Below are positions 48,930 to 59,528 of a stretch of DNA of 64,000 nt, one piece after another. This stretch comes from Diphasiastrum complanatum. Taxonomy: Eukaryota; Streptophyta; Lycopodiopsida; Lycopodiales; Lycopodiaceae. Each line of letters opens with the position of its first letter. The first letter of the stretch is position 1. Under the pieces are notes generated by a model. The model did not search any database, was not told the DNA's origin, and worked only from the letters and a program-made list of their open reading frames with translations. The stretch lies in NCBI GenBank assembly GCA_029204225.1, contig CM055099.1, positions 47,240,542 through 47,304,541 of the forward strand, read 5' to 3'. The position numbers were made by a program, and so were the translations under genes.

Positions 48930-49539
48930 CTAAATCATCTGAGAACTAGGAAAAGAACGGGAACGAGCAACCTCAACACTGAGAGGCTGGGAAGCAAGAA
49001 CAGGTGTAGCACGAATCTTGGTGGAAATGTAACTGCTAATAAATGAATGTGTATTGCCTGTATCCACTGAAGTGATATATTCTTGCCCCGCATCTAGAAT
49101 AATATGATCCACAAATGGAACAACATACGTAGGCATAATAACAGAAGCATCAACTGATAAGTTCTGGCCTAAATATCCATCTAGAAGAACCGCATACTCA
49201 TCTAGACGGGTATCAACAAAATCAACTAGTGAGTATACAATAGGACCATCATGAAATGTATAACCTTATGCCATATGGAGATCTACTGGAGTAGCCAAAG
49301 CATTTGAAACCGTAGACGCATGAATAATATCGAAATAAGGAGCATAGGCGACAACATCTATAGCATGGCGCTCAGGAACACGAGTAGCATCAAAGTACTC
49401 AACAACAATATCAAAGCATGGAACAACATCATCAATAGGATCATAGCATGCTATGTCAGTATCAAGGACCATATCAACCGCAACCTGTATATGTGAATCA
49501 ACATCAGTAGGAACCTGTATCTGTGACGTTGACTCACTA
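48930..49539 (-). pseudogene. Element B protease active-site remnant and acidic linker
   Basis: 48930-49136 has SVDTGNTHSFISSYISTKI, a mutated protease motif (TGS to TGN). After about 150 bp that A lacks (49140-49290), the linker matches A (VVEYFDATRVPERHAIDVVA). Confidence 0.7.
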
Positions 49540-49960
49540 TGGGATAAAATGACGAGCTCAGTGTTACGAGCTCGTAACCAGTGCCGAACCCTAGAGAACA
49601 CAGATAGGTCAAATACCACAGTCAGGGTCGTGTCCAGCGTACATGACCAACAGGGCAAGACAGTGTGAGTAGTGTGCCCCAGCACGGTCCATAGCTATGG
49701 CGGGCCTAACACAGCCTAGGGACCCTGTCAGCAGGATAGGGCCCCCAGTTGGGTCCCGACGTGCAGTCGGCCACGTCAGTGCCACGTGGCCGACACTTGG
49801 CAGTTGCATGCTACCAGTCCTCACACTGGGCTAGGAGGGGCTTACTCTATATCAGGGAGTAGGCAAGGTTGGGTGGATCAGTTAGTGTTTGCCCTACTGT
49901 GGTGTTAGGATCTATTACACTCAGGTAGATCAATAACTATCTCAAGTAAATAGGCAACTC
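49540..49960. other. Foreign segment inside element B with an 11 bp perfect stem-loop
   Basis: This ~420 bp has no counterpart in element A and separates gag from the linker. It holds GTCGGCCACGT (49766-49776) and its exact reverse complement ACGTGGCCGAC (49784-49794) around a 7 base loop. It is more GC-rich than its surroundings. Its origin is unknown; borders are approximate. Confidence 0.5.
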
Positions 49961-50284
49961 GCTCAAACTGTGTAATATAGGATCTTGAAGGTCAGCGAAC
50001 TCTGCAGACGTGTAACGTTGGACAAAAGCAGGTCGAGGGTCCACAATGCAAGGAACTGGAACTAAAGGGGCAGGTGTAGGGGTGGAAATAGCGGGAAAAG
50101 ATGAAGCAGAAGGACGGGGTCGGGAGAAGCGGGAAGGAAGGGTGTCAGAGTACTTGTGCTGTAAAGTACTGGCAAGAGACATCGCCTCAACAAGTGTGGG
50201 AGGACGGAAGGAAGAAACATCGTAACGTAAGGCACCACGAAGCCCAGCAATGTAACGAGAAATAAGCTCAAGTGCGTACTGGAG
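49961..50284 (-). pseudogene. Element B gag C-terminal fragment
   Basis: Reads ELISRYIAGLRGALRYDVSS, then SLASTLQHKYSDTLP and FVQRYTSAEFADLQ, the end of gag where element D carries its CCHC knuckle. The knuckle itself is absent. The right border joins LINE sequence. Confidence 0.75.
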
Positions 50285-50560
50285 GCTGACGATCGACTCG
50301 GTAAACTGAAGTCCTTCGTGAGGCTCTGGCTGACTGTGATGAACGGACTGCACATCTCGGTCTGGAAGGTGGTCGCTGAGTCTTCACAGCCTTCTGCCGT
50401 GTCGGAATATCAAGCTCATCCTCTAATACCTCCTCTCTATCCCTCTTCTGTAAGAAAATGTGTGATGAGAGTCTGACTGTAAACATCATTTGCCTCCAAA
50501 GGTAAAAGAGATGCTCGTAACGTAAACATCTCTCTCAATAGGAGTCCCACACATCTCAAT
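50285..50560 (-). pseudogene. LINE copy L-f: C-terminal fragment
   Basis: Minus-strand reading has FLQKRDREEVLEDELDIPTR, cognate of the QKRDRDETSDSEIDIP segment in L-b (about 31,650). It is truncated at both ends, on the left by element B gag. Confidence 0.65.
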
Positions 50561-51552
50561 AGGTGTCATAGCTGAGCATCAGTTGTTATCCATGTCCGAA
50601 ACAAGATTCACTACTTTATCAGCTTGATTGCAGTTATAAATAATACGTCCAATCTTCCCTATCATGCATTTCATAATTAGCAATACATTCTGCCCTTTAA
50701 CGAAACCGTATCAGGGCAGATGCCATACTGATCAGTATAAGAGCAAAAAGAATGTATTAAGTTCATATAAAAATATACACATAAGAAGCTATCTTGCAAT
50801 ACACAAGTGAAAAGAGAAATGTGGCCATAGTGCTAGGTACTAGGGCAGATCCGTGCCATACTACCCAAGGACATTCCACGCAAAACATTTGGGAGTCCAA
50901 GCACCTTATGGCTTGGGCAAATCTATGCCATTCAAGCACGTCAAAATCAAACTCTGCAAACATCCCTAGCCCACTCATATAGGCTGCACTTTAAGCTTTT
51001 TTTAAGAAAACTTCCGAGCCTTGCAAAAAATTCCTTCAATTTACGTAACTCCTGACATTTCATACGTATTTATGAACTGTATTGTAGTGTTGGGTGATAC
51101 TACCTTCCATATAGCTTCATAAAACTTCATACCTGAATACGAGGTGAAGTGATTTCTTGTGAACTACCCATTTTCCACTGCTTCAAGCAAAACCCTACTT
51201 ACGTACTATGGATTTAAAACCGAAAGTGATGGATTAATGGTAGTGCAACCTCTTTCAAGCAGTATCGTAATCTTGCAACGGTCTTAAACTCAATCACATG
51301 CGATTCTTTATTATCATAGAGTCATTCCTTTGACAGTTCATAGTTCGAATGTTAGCATATCTGGAAAAGAGTAGAGCGCTTACGTTATTATTGCGTTAAA
51401 GTAGACACTATTATCAGAGCCTCACAGTACATCTTGTGGTTATATCTAGCGATAACCATTTGCATTGTTAACTTCAAGAGCAAATACATATCAAATCTTT
51501 CATTATTATCAAAAGTTGGTATTGAGACAAGCAGCTATGGCGTTGGGCTCAC
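50561..51552. other. Intron DNA, nothing firmly recognised
   Basis: No motif-bearing frame. A minus-strand stretch near 51,130-51,190 ends in CAG-GTATGA like an exon, but its translation matches nothing and does not fit the phase of the neighbouring kinase exons. Confidence 0.4.
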
Positions 51553-52040
51553 AGTTATGGACTCGGCTCATTACATTCACCACGTCCATTTACATTTACA
51601 TTTTCATTGTAAATAATGAATAAAAAAGGCCTTGGGCCCTTTTTTATTCATTACTGACACTTAGACTTTATGGTTGGCCTTGGGCCTTATTATTCATTAT
51701 TTGGACATTTGGACATATTACTGGAGAGTGGGGGCCTTCTTGGAGGGCGCACTATTATCCCTCCCAGTTGGGCCCTTGCCACTGGAAGCTTCCTTTTTAG
51801 GGCTTTAGGCTATAAGTAGGGGATCTGTGTCATTTGTTATTCAGCTGATGATATTGATCTCTCTCTTTAGTCCCCTTAATCTCTTTACTACCGTTTTCAG
51901 CACGCTCTCGTTTGCAGTTGCGAGGTACTACTTACACTATTTGTTATGTCTTTTCATTGGCGTACCTGTTGTGACGACTTATGTCCTCTCCTTTAGTTCG
52001 TCCACTTGATTAGCGTCTTACTTGGCTTAACTTTCTACCT

Positions 52041-53075
52041 TTGGTTGTTGTTTTGTTATTTCCATTCCATTTTGTGATGGCTTGGGTTATTGCCTCTGTT
52101 CCAACTAATGTTTGTCCGCGTGATCATCAGGTTTCCCGTCATTTCGGGTTGCTCCATATCGCTTGGTCTCCGATGCTGAGTTGCCACTTTGTTCTGGTGT
52201 TCCGAGACCATCAGGGTACCTTGAGAGAGTTCCTTCTCCTCTCTTGGATAGTTTTTGGGGATGTTGCCACCATATACTTCAGTGTTGCTCATATGTGCTT
52301 TGATACTCATTCCCAGATACACGTGGATATTGCTCTGATGCTTTCTACTGATGTTGCAGATCCTGTTCCTCGTTCCAGTGCATTTCTTCTATTCCTCACT
52401 TGTGCGCCTGGTGTGTACTTTGGGATTACACTTGCGGCCAGTTCCGATGGGTCATCCGATTCTCCATCCGTTTTTGGTGTATCCTATGATGGATTGGTAT
52501 GTCCATATGAGGTCTTTCTGGATGAGTTTTTCAGCTACAGTTTTTCAGTTGGGGCCTCTACTATTTCGAGATTTGTTGCTACTGTTTTCATGCATCATGT
52601 CTATTTAGATGATGCATTGATTTCTTGGGCCTTCTAGAGCTTTTGGCATGCTGCTCTTCTTGTGATATGGGCCTTGAGGGTACCATGTGCCATTGCTACT
52701 TCTCATTCATGGGCCTTATGGATACCTTGGGCTTTTGACCATGCTGGTGCATATTTCTCCATTTTAGCTATCCTTTGTCAGGATGATCTCTTTATGCTCC
52801 ATGTTTCCTGGCATATCGCTTGCTTTTCCATGCTGTTACAATGTGCCTGTCATCCTACTTATGTTCCTACTCCTTGGTGCTGGTCTTCCGATGCTGCTAT
52901 CTTTTCTTGGGGCACCTTGCACATATGGTTGATGGTTACGTGTATGATGTGGCTATTCGCGAATCTCTTTTTTAGTTTCCTTATTGGCTTCCTGTTGCGG
53001 ATGCAGTTCTACCTTCTCGGGTTTTTTGGATACCTTGGTATGATGTCCCTATCTTTTGGGCTGATCCTCTACTAG
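52041..53075 (+). pseudogene. Element C Trp-rich region
   Basis: The frame at 52041-52637 continues after one TAG at 52662-53075 and matches A and B residue by residue for about 330 codons (FLTCAPGVYFGITLAASSDG). It then drifts into the alternative frame before the chromodomain. Confidence 0.7.
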
Positions 53076-53107
53076 CTTGGGCATTACGGATACCTTGGCA
53101 TTCCTGG

Positions 53108-53425
53108 TTGTTCCATATTGCTTGGTTTCTGATGACGCAGCCGAGATGTTCCCTTCATCGCCACGATGTTGACCCTGAGCTGTTCCCTTTCTTACCAGCT
53201 GCCATTCACCCCGTTCGCCTTCACCATAGTCGACACTGCCGGCAGATTCAGTTTTTGATCCAGTGGGATGGTCGTCCTGTTGAGGAGGCCACATGGGAGC
53301 CTATTGATGTCTTTTATCATACGCCATCACTTGCGGATCAGGATCGTGCTCTTGCTGCACTTGTTGATTTCTCTACATCAAATGTTGCTCTAGTTGTTGG
53401 TGCACCAGGGCTTGCTGCTGTTTGA
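53108..53425 (+). CDS. Element C chromodomain segment
   Basis: 105-residue open frame with QFLIQWDGRPVEEATWEPID followed by the same tail as A and B (SLADQDRALAALVDFS). It ends at TGA just before the PPT TGTGTCGGGGAG. Confidence 0.7.
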   Translation: MFHIAWFLMTQPRCSLHRHDVDPELFPFLPAAIHPVRLHHSRHCRQIQFLIQWDGRPVEEATWEPIDVFYHTPSLADQDRALAALVDFSTSNVALVVGAPGLAAV

Positions 53426-53470
53426 TCTAGTTTCTTTTCAGCAGTTGGGTCTTTTTTTTGTGTCGGGGAG

Positions 53471-53861
53471 AGTTATGGACTCGGCTCATTACATTCACCA
53501 CGTCCATTTACATTTACTTTACTTTATGCATAAGTAGGCCTTGGGCCCTTTTTAATTCATTATTGACACTTAGACTTTATGGTTGGCCTTGGGCCTTATT
53601 ATTCATTATTTGGACATTTGAACATATTACTGGAGAGTGGGGGCCTTCTTGGAGGGCACACTATTATCCCTCCCAGTTGGGCCCTTGCCACTGGAAGCTT
53701 CCTTTTTAGGGCTTCCTTTAGGCTATAAGTAGGGAATCTGTGTCATTTGTTATTCAGCTGATGATATTGATCTCTCTCTTTCCTGCTTTCTCGGGTTAAG
53801 TCTTGCTTATGTGATGCTTTCATAGCTTAGCTCTAGATCAATTGTGGCTTCATTCGTAACT
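53471..53861 (+). repeat. Element C 3' LTR
   Basis: 391 bp, AGTTATGGACTCGG to TCATTCGTAACT. Contains GGCTATAAGTAGGG as a TATA-like promoter site near 53730. Confidence 0.9.
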
Positions 53862-54423
53862 ATCACAGTATGTTGTGAGTGCACTCCCTTTCCAGCAAAG
53901 CAAGCAAACGAATTTCCTTAGATGTATACGATCATTCAACCAAACAATCGATAGCTTTCTTACCTTCGTATGCAATATCTTCCACCTGAATTCTCTTCCA
54001 CAAGCTTTCACAGGTCTTCTCTCATCCAAGCAGAGATGGCAGTAGTAGAGAAGCAAACCAAGAGAGCTAAAGCAAGAGAGAGAGGGAGATAGCAGGAAGA
54101 GTGAAACTTAGGGTTGTAGTCATCTTCCCTTTTATAGAAATTTCAGTACCTCTTAGTGCACCTGGTGCTTAAAGAAGCACACCGTTAGATTGAATCCCTA
54201 TAATGTGCATTGATCACAGCAGTACGATGAAAACCAAGTTTCCCACCAAAAGGCTAGAAATTTAAAGAAAACTCCTTAGGGGCCATGTTACCAAGTTAAG
54301 CAAGGTAAGGCATTTTACGTTGGTTTAGTACCATAAGGAAAAAAAACCATTTCATATCGTTTCGGAAAGCGAATAAAGTGTAATATCCATATAGTAAAGT
54401 CCATGAGAGAGAGAGAGAGAGAC
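53862..54423. other. Intron DNA next to exon 3
   Basis: No gene. A (GA)9 run at 54404-54421 directly borders the exon and provides the intron's 5' end on the minus strand. Confidence 0.5.
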
Positions 54424-54506
54424 CCTAGGCTCAGTGGATCTCGTTGCCTGATTTGTTGCAAGAGGGCTTCTTCTGTGCAATCCCAAGAAGCCAGTCCAAA
54501 TTTTTC
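54424..54506 (-). CDS. Kinase-like gene, 83 bp exon
   Basis: The acceptor GCATTGTTCAG ends before 54506. The exon reads EKFGLASWDCTEEALLQQIR then QRDPLSLG, ending with two bases of a glycine codon, as required by the exon at 27539-27593. It corresponds to the recalled LASWKC-EE-EQIKSRDPLKIG segment of plant relatives, between the kinase C-lobe and the tail helix. The donor would be GG|GTCTCTCTCTC, so the 5' splice site lies inside a CT microsatellite. It opens the 26.8 kb intron that contains the LINE and A/B/C clusters. Confidence 0.85.
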
Positions 54507-55339
54507 CTGAACAATGCAGAAGGTAAAAAATCAATATTCTTTCCACCGGATTGCTACTTCTAGCAATAATTCTAACATTAGAAGTTATCACCGAAATCTT
54601 CAATAATCCCTACACGGGTACAGTGCAGGATAAGACTAAATCCGTATCATGTGTGAGTGCAGTGCATCTCCATAACAAATAGAAAAGATAATATTTTTGA
54701 AAAAGTAAAACCTTAGGCTGCAATGTCTCATGCTAACTCTGTGACACTAGTGCGTGATTGCCAATAAGTTAGACTGAAAAAATTGTACTGAAGCAGTGGT
54801 AGAATGTGAAGGTGTGGGGGCTATGAAACGTGCAAGAAGGGCAAGCAGAAAATTGAACCTAAAATAGTTGAGCCTCAGTACTAGGGTTGTGATGTTCTGC
54901 TAAACAGTACAGTGACAGTATAATTCAAGGCTTTTTCCTCGGAGAATTGTGGAGTGTATCAGAGAATCATGTAAGAAATTGGTATCTGCAAGATAAACTG
55001 AATTGTTGACAAGAGTTGGGGCCTTCCTATTGATAACCAAACCTATCACCAGGGTGCTGTTGCTCTGCCAAATTGTAGACTAACAAGATGTCATTGAAGG
55101 CTTTTTCATTGTTGGAAAATTGTGAGTGCACTTTGTAGGATGTCATGTAAAGAGCTCGTGTTTACAAGATAAACTGAAGTTTCCCTATAAATCTCTCAAA
55201 GGTCAGAACTTCAAGAGCCAATTGCTAGAGAATAAAAAAATATCAAAATCAGGAGTATCAAAATCTGGTAAAGGTTCAAAGATATGCAGAGAAGTAGGAG
55301 TTAGATTATGTAAGAAAAAGATATTTTTTCCCCTCTCAT
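54507..55339. other. Intron DNA, nothing recognised
   Basis: Short frames only. No supported feature. Confidence 0.45.
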
Positions 55340-55425
55340 AAGTCCTTTTTGGTGGCCAAGTGGATTTGAACTCCAAACCTCAAGGAGATGAAAGGACATG
55401 TTCATCAATATGCCACTCAAAATCT
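55340..55425 (-). repeat. tRNA-like SINE fragment 1
   Basis: On the minus strand a B-box-like GGAGTTCAAATCCACT is preceded by an A-box-like GTGGCATATTGATG. It aligns with the segment at 56170-56262. A pol III SINE origin is inference. Confidence 0.4.
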
Positions 55426-55445
55426 ATTCAAGAGCAAGACAAAGA

Positions 55446-55560
55446 TCTATTAAGGTCTTTTCCATGCCAAAAAGCATATAAGCCAAAAGAAGTGCCTGTC
55501 AAGTATGTGGTAACCATGAGAGCGTCTAAAGCGTCTCCAAAGCTGTAGTAAAGAAAAATC
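55446..55560 (-). repeat. LINE 3'-end fragment
   Basis: Matches the 3' UTR of L2 (35016-35100) through CTATTAAGGTCTTTTCCATGCC, GTCAAGTATGTGGTA and AGCGTCTCC. About 115 bp, severely 5' truncated. Confidence 0.5.
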
Positions 55561-56169
55561 TAGTACAAACTAAGATAAGTAAAAGAGAAACATCAGTTAT
55601 GCAGTGTGAGTTAAAACATTTACATTCCGGTCAATGCGTATGAATAGACATCTCTAAGCTGTAAGTTCTCATATGCAGCACATATGGTATACCATGAAAA
55701 TTTGTACCATTAAGGCTTGCCTGCATGAATGTCTTATTTTGCAGAAAGCTCTAAACCTTGCCTCTTGTGAGTTCTGTAAGCTTATAGCTGCAATAAATTC
55801 TTAGAAGAAAATTCTACTCAATCGATGTTCAAGATAATTATAAGATAGATATCAGAGAATACTCTGTGAACTCTTTCAGTAAAATTTCATTCTCATGCCA
55901 AAATGTCTTTGAACAAGGCAATATCTGTACAGAGTCAATCCAAATTTTCATCGCACAGGCAACTTCTTGTCACAGTAATCAAGTACAATACATAATAAGA
56001 GAAGAATTGATCTACATCATGGTTTACTAGCACTAAGCACGTATTGGCCACAGTGCCCACCACAAACTAGGTGACAAATATAGAACCACAGGAATTGAAT
56101 AAGATAGATGTGCAAAAACTGGTCTGTGACTTTCATTTGTTCACAAACGTCAGTTTTTTCTCTTGTATT
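55561..56169. other. Intron DNA, nothing recognised
   Basis: No supported feature. Confidence 0.45.
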
Positions 56170-56262
56170 TCCTTTTTGTTTAGCTGAGTGGAGTCAACTC
56201 CAGACCTCGAGGACGTTTTCACCAACACACTACTTGTTTGAGGACCACAAATGTTCTAGTTG
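56170..56262 (-). repeat. tRNA-like SINE fragment 2
   Basis: Shares CCTTTTTG, AGTGGA, AACTCCA, ACCTC and AGGA in the same order as 55340-55425. On the minus strand GGAGTTGACTCCACT resembles a B box. Confidence 0.4.
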
Positions 56263-56745
56263 ACTTTGTTGAGCCCAAATATTCCAAGCATGCTGACATG
56301 AGATACACAACTAAAACATGAATAAGCAATTGATTATATTATGCTCAGGATTAATGCATCTATGACTTCAATAGTTGGACATTGGCATTCGCTGACTGGA
56401 GTCCAATCCATACTATAACCGGATGTTCCAGTATGAGAAGAAGATGGATTCCTGTGCTTGCTCTGATTCTAACCTCAGCTAACCGGATATGCGTTTGTAA
56501 AAGCTAATTTTAGACACAAGACAAAATTCATGTCAATAATTTTTTGGAATAGTTCTCATAAAAGCACAGATTTCATATTTAATGGGGTCCTGTAAATTTT
56601 CCTCACTGGAGGTCAAATTGAATGCTCATATCTGGTCTCCCCTGGGTGGAATCTGGATGAAGTTAAAAAGGACCACTAACACAATCTTACAGAGTATAAC
56701 AGAAAGAAGGGAAGAAAGCCACAAAAACCTTCAAAGAAAGTCTAC

Positions 56746-56836
56746 CGAGTATTTGAAAGATTCTGCTCGAAAGTGGTGATAATAGTGCGGTCGTACTCCT
56801 GGTAAAAGAATACACATCTCCATGAAAGCGCGTAAC
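56746..56836 (-). CDS. Kinase-like gene, 91 bp exon (alternative 40 bp form)
   Basis: The acceptor GATTTCATGCAG ends before 56836. The first base completes the Met codon begun by the exon at 63136-63279, and the frame continues LRAFMEMCILLPGV, a close match to LRSFMEMCILIPG recalled from plant relatives. The 3' border is uncertain. A donor at TCG|GTAGAC (56746) gives 91 bp, and GGA|GTACGA (56797) gives 40 bp. Both end in phase 0, as the next exon (GAA first) requires. The longer form adds HYYHHFRAESFKYS. Both donors are weak by plant standards. Confidence 0.8.
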
Positions 56837-57012
56837 CTGCATGATTTCAAAAATTGATGTAAGGAAACAGTCATTGTGCTCTATTTGATAACCTTTGAAA
56901 AAGAATACCAATGTGGAGAAGTAAATACTTTTATGATGCATTTTGATAGACACATAAAAGGCTAGAGACTTAGTTCATTGGTATGAAAAACATCTTCGAA
57001 GCAGGACATGAC

Positions 57013-58245
57013 AGTTATGGACTACATTACATGAGCTATATTCATTTACAGTGGGGCTTATATTCATCTATGGGACCTATATTCATTTCATGGCCATGAG
57101 CCTTTTTCATTCATGTACAGGCCTAAGGTCATTTTCATGTTTTTATTTGGATCTGGCCAAAGGTCTAATTATCACTGATTTTGGTCCTGGAGCGGGGGTC
57201 CTACCAGGATGGCACAGACCTTCCAAGACGATGCACTATTTTCCCTCCCATTAACCCTATTCTTGATAAGCTTGGGTCAAGTACCTAGAAGCTTCTACTT
57301 TAGGGTTCCTATTGGGTATAAATAGGCCATATGTACATTCATTTTGCAGCTTATGATATGGTATTGCTTGGGGTCTTCATGGGAGAAAATCTTGGCTTTG
57401 GTTTGTAGGGCTTTGGCCAATGAATCTATGTGATGCTATTCACCATTCTTCGTAGGGGACTGGCATCATGTGTTGTCAATTTATGCTTCATGATGCTAAT
57501 TAGGGTGAGCTTACATTCAAAGGGGAAAGACACTATTTACTTGCAGTTGTTTTAGAGACCTTATTTGGTAAACCTCTAGATATTGTGGTTGAGGAGATTT
57601 TATGTAGGTAACTACCATCAAGTTTTCTTGACCCTGCTTGATTTGTCCCATTACTTATTATATATTCTTGTCTATATCTATACCTTCCAGTAATGACTTT
57701 TGATAAACTCTACAATCATAGTTCATCACAAATACTATTTGAGGTTGCGATGTTGTTTTACTAATAAGTATTTACATAACAATCACTTTCTAGCCTAGTT
57801 TTAGATTTGTAGGATGTACCAGATATTTGTTTGTGGTTTTTCAATTTGCATTCTATAAATTCAAATATTTGCTATATTGTGTTTTTTGCTTAAGCGGTTT
57901 TGCTATTTGTTTTTTGGTTGATTGTTGTATTATATTATTACATTATTATCACGTTCTTGTTGACTTTTTGTAGTTTAGATAGGTTATTGATTCAAATCTA
58001 TGCCAATTTAGGACATTTGAGGTCATTTAGATTCATTAGGTTTGTCATGAACAAATATTTGCTATGTAGAAATTGCATGAAGGTTATAATGCTTCAGTAT
58101 TCTTCAGCGATAAAATGTTGTTATTGTTGTGAAATCATTTGCCACATTGGTTTCTTATAGAAGTGCTTTTACCTAAAAGTTATTTTTATCGACATCAGAA
58201 AGTGTTTTAATAAGTAGGGGAGAGTTAGGGACACTATTACATTGT
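57013..58245 (+). mobile_element. Decayed gypsy LTR element remnant, plus strand
   Basis: 57013-57613 begins AGTTATGGAC and ends GGTAACT, with GGGTATAAATAGG (near 57315) and GAAGCTTCTACTTTAGGG as in the LTRs of A-D. A purine tract TAAGTAGGGGAG at 58211-58222 precedes AGTTAGGGACACTATTACATT, which looks like the start of a 3' LTR that is not preserved. The ~600 bp interior is non-coding. No target duplication was found. Confidence 0.5.
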
Positions 58246-58689
58246 TGGGCCTGCCCCATTACTTAAGTACTCAGCCTTTTATCTAGATAAGGTTGGAGGA
58301 CCTTAGCGCTAATATAGTAGTTTCTTCAAAGGTTGCATTAGGGTCCTAATGTTAACTCAGCCCTCAATGTGGGCTTAACAATACAAATATAAACTGAAAT
58401 TGTCAGACTCCACATCTGAAACTGCACTTAAAACCTAGCTTATCCCGTGCACATCAAGCTGAAACTTCGATCCCGATCGGTTTCCCTGCATGTACAATCA
58501 TCAGAAAGCATGAAACATGGTGGAGCTGGCTGCCTTGTCTCCTCCCAACCTTTGCTGCATAGATTATGACCAGGAATGCCTCTCTCTAGGCTCACTTATG
58601 CACAATCCCCAAGCACCACTTAACCTTGACCTTTCCTAACATCGACACATGGCCAATTCCATGCACAGTTGACACTTGCCACTTGGCAG
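58246..58689. other. Nothing firmly recognised
   Basis: No gene. TGTTGGGCC (58232) and GGGCTTAACA (ending near 58381) form a weak inverted pair, too poor to call an element. Confidence 0.35.
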
Positions 58690-59480
58690 TACCATGACAC
58701 AGACGTTTTGGATCGTGCGATCCGGAACGTCAACGATTCGCGACCCGGATGGCAAATTTATTTATTTATTTTTTTTTTTTTGGTGGAAAAAGGGGTAATG
58801 GCCAATTTTTTTTTTTTTTTGAGTTTAATACTAACTAAATCGTAATTGAATGGTGGACATGCTTTTCCAATAGATATCAGAAATCAGTTTCGAATGGTGT
58901 TCTGATGCCAATGGTTTGCACATCTACCGATTCCGGTTTCTGTTAGAAAATGATGAAAAGAGTTAGAAGGAGCCTTCTTTAGACTGGCGGGAATTGTATA
59001 CTTCTTTTGGAATAGTTGAAACAGGGGGTCCGGGGGGCGGTAGCCCCCCGGTGGGGGGTTTGGGGGGCAACGCCTCCCAACGGCGGGGTCCGGGGGCCTC
59101 TTCATGATTTGGCCTTCCAACTCCCTGAGTGAAAACACAGTTTTTGGTGTTTCGCACCCGAAACAGTCGCGATTCTGGGAAAATCCCGAAACGCGATTCT
59201 GATCGTGATTCAGAATCGCGGTGCATCTATGGCTGAAACCATCTACTGATGTCCAAATTTTTGAAACCATATGAAAATGCACCCAGTTTTCTTAAACCAT
59301 CTACTGATGTCCAGATTTCTAATCAATGTAGCCTGCAGCCATTTGAAACCAAGCAACAAAACAGCATAACAATTGCCTTTTTGATATCCTTTCACATGAT
59401 ACCCATATTGGCAACTATACAAAAAAAAAAAAAAAAATTTGCGTTCTGGGAAACCCTAACGGGAAATCCCGGATCGCGGA
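58690..59480. mobile_element. Non-autonomous DNA element, copy 2
   Basis: Aligns end to end with 11700-12475: palindromic GATCGTGCGATCCGGAACGTC at the left (limited here to GATCGTGCGATCC), T-runs, AATACTAACTAAAT, the GC-rich centre, ACCATCTACTGATGTCCA twice, and the A-run before GCGTTCTGGGAAACCC. It has a second GC-rich hairpin (GGGGGGCGGTAGCCCCCC near 59033) absent from copy 1. Ends are less clear than in copy 1. Confidence 0.7.
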
Positions 59481-59482
59481 CT

Positions 59483-59528
59483 GACGTGTCACTCATACAC
59501 TGGACCAAGTGTGAATGAGTGACACGTC
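59483..59528. repeat. 46 bp near-perfect hairpin
   Basis: GACGTGTCACTCAT (59483-59496) pairs exactly with ATGAGTGACACGTC (59515-59528). The inner ACACT/AGTGT can extend the stem. A related half, GTGTCACTCATTCACTATAC (59555 on), follows, then ACACGTGTCC near 59599. Confidence 0.9.

Larger units (their letters stand above)
46387..50284 (-). mobile_element. Element B: truncated relative of element A
   Basis: The 3' LTR is at 46387-46829 (AGTTACGAATAG to GAGTCCATAACT), then the PPT, chromodomain, Trp-rich region, partial protease, linker and a gag piece ending at about 50,284. The 5' LTR, PBS and leader are missing. Compared with A, about 400 bp of the protease C-terminus are deleted, so GDFSGQA joins IAFAHTS in frame. 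A foreign segment (about 49540-49960) splits gag from the linker. Confidence 0.85.
51553..53861 (+). mobile_element. Element C: internally deleted relative of A, plus strand
   Basis: The 5' LTR starts AGTTATGGACTCGG at 51553 but is cut at about 51,887. The interior keeps only the Trp-rich region (52041-53075), the chromodomain (53108-53425) and the PPT. The 3' LTR is at 53471-53861. Flanks CTCAC (51548-51552) and ATCAC (53862-53866) are a 5 bp duplication with one mismatch. Gag, protease, leader and PBS are lost. Confidence 0.85.

Noticed and set aside
51120-51190. Exon-like minus-strand stretch ending CAG-GTATGA
   Set aside because: The translation matches nothing in the kinase family, and the neighbouring exons already join in phase without it.
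57013-57613. Complete solo LTR
   Set aside because: The ends look right but flanks ATGAC and ACCAT do not match, and a purine tract farther right suggests a longer remnant instead.
58232-58381. Possible small LTR or MITE with TGTTGGGCC/GGGCTTAACA ends
   Set aside because: The inverted ends mismatch after a few bases and no target duplication was found.
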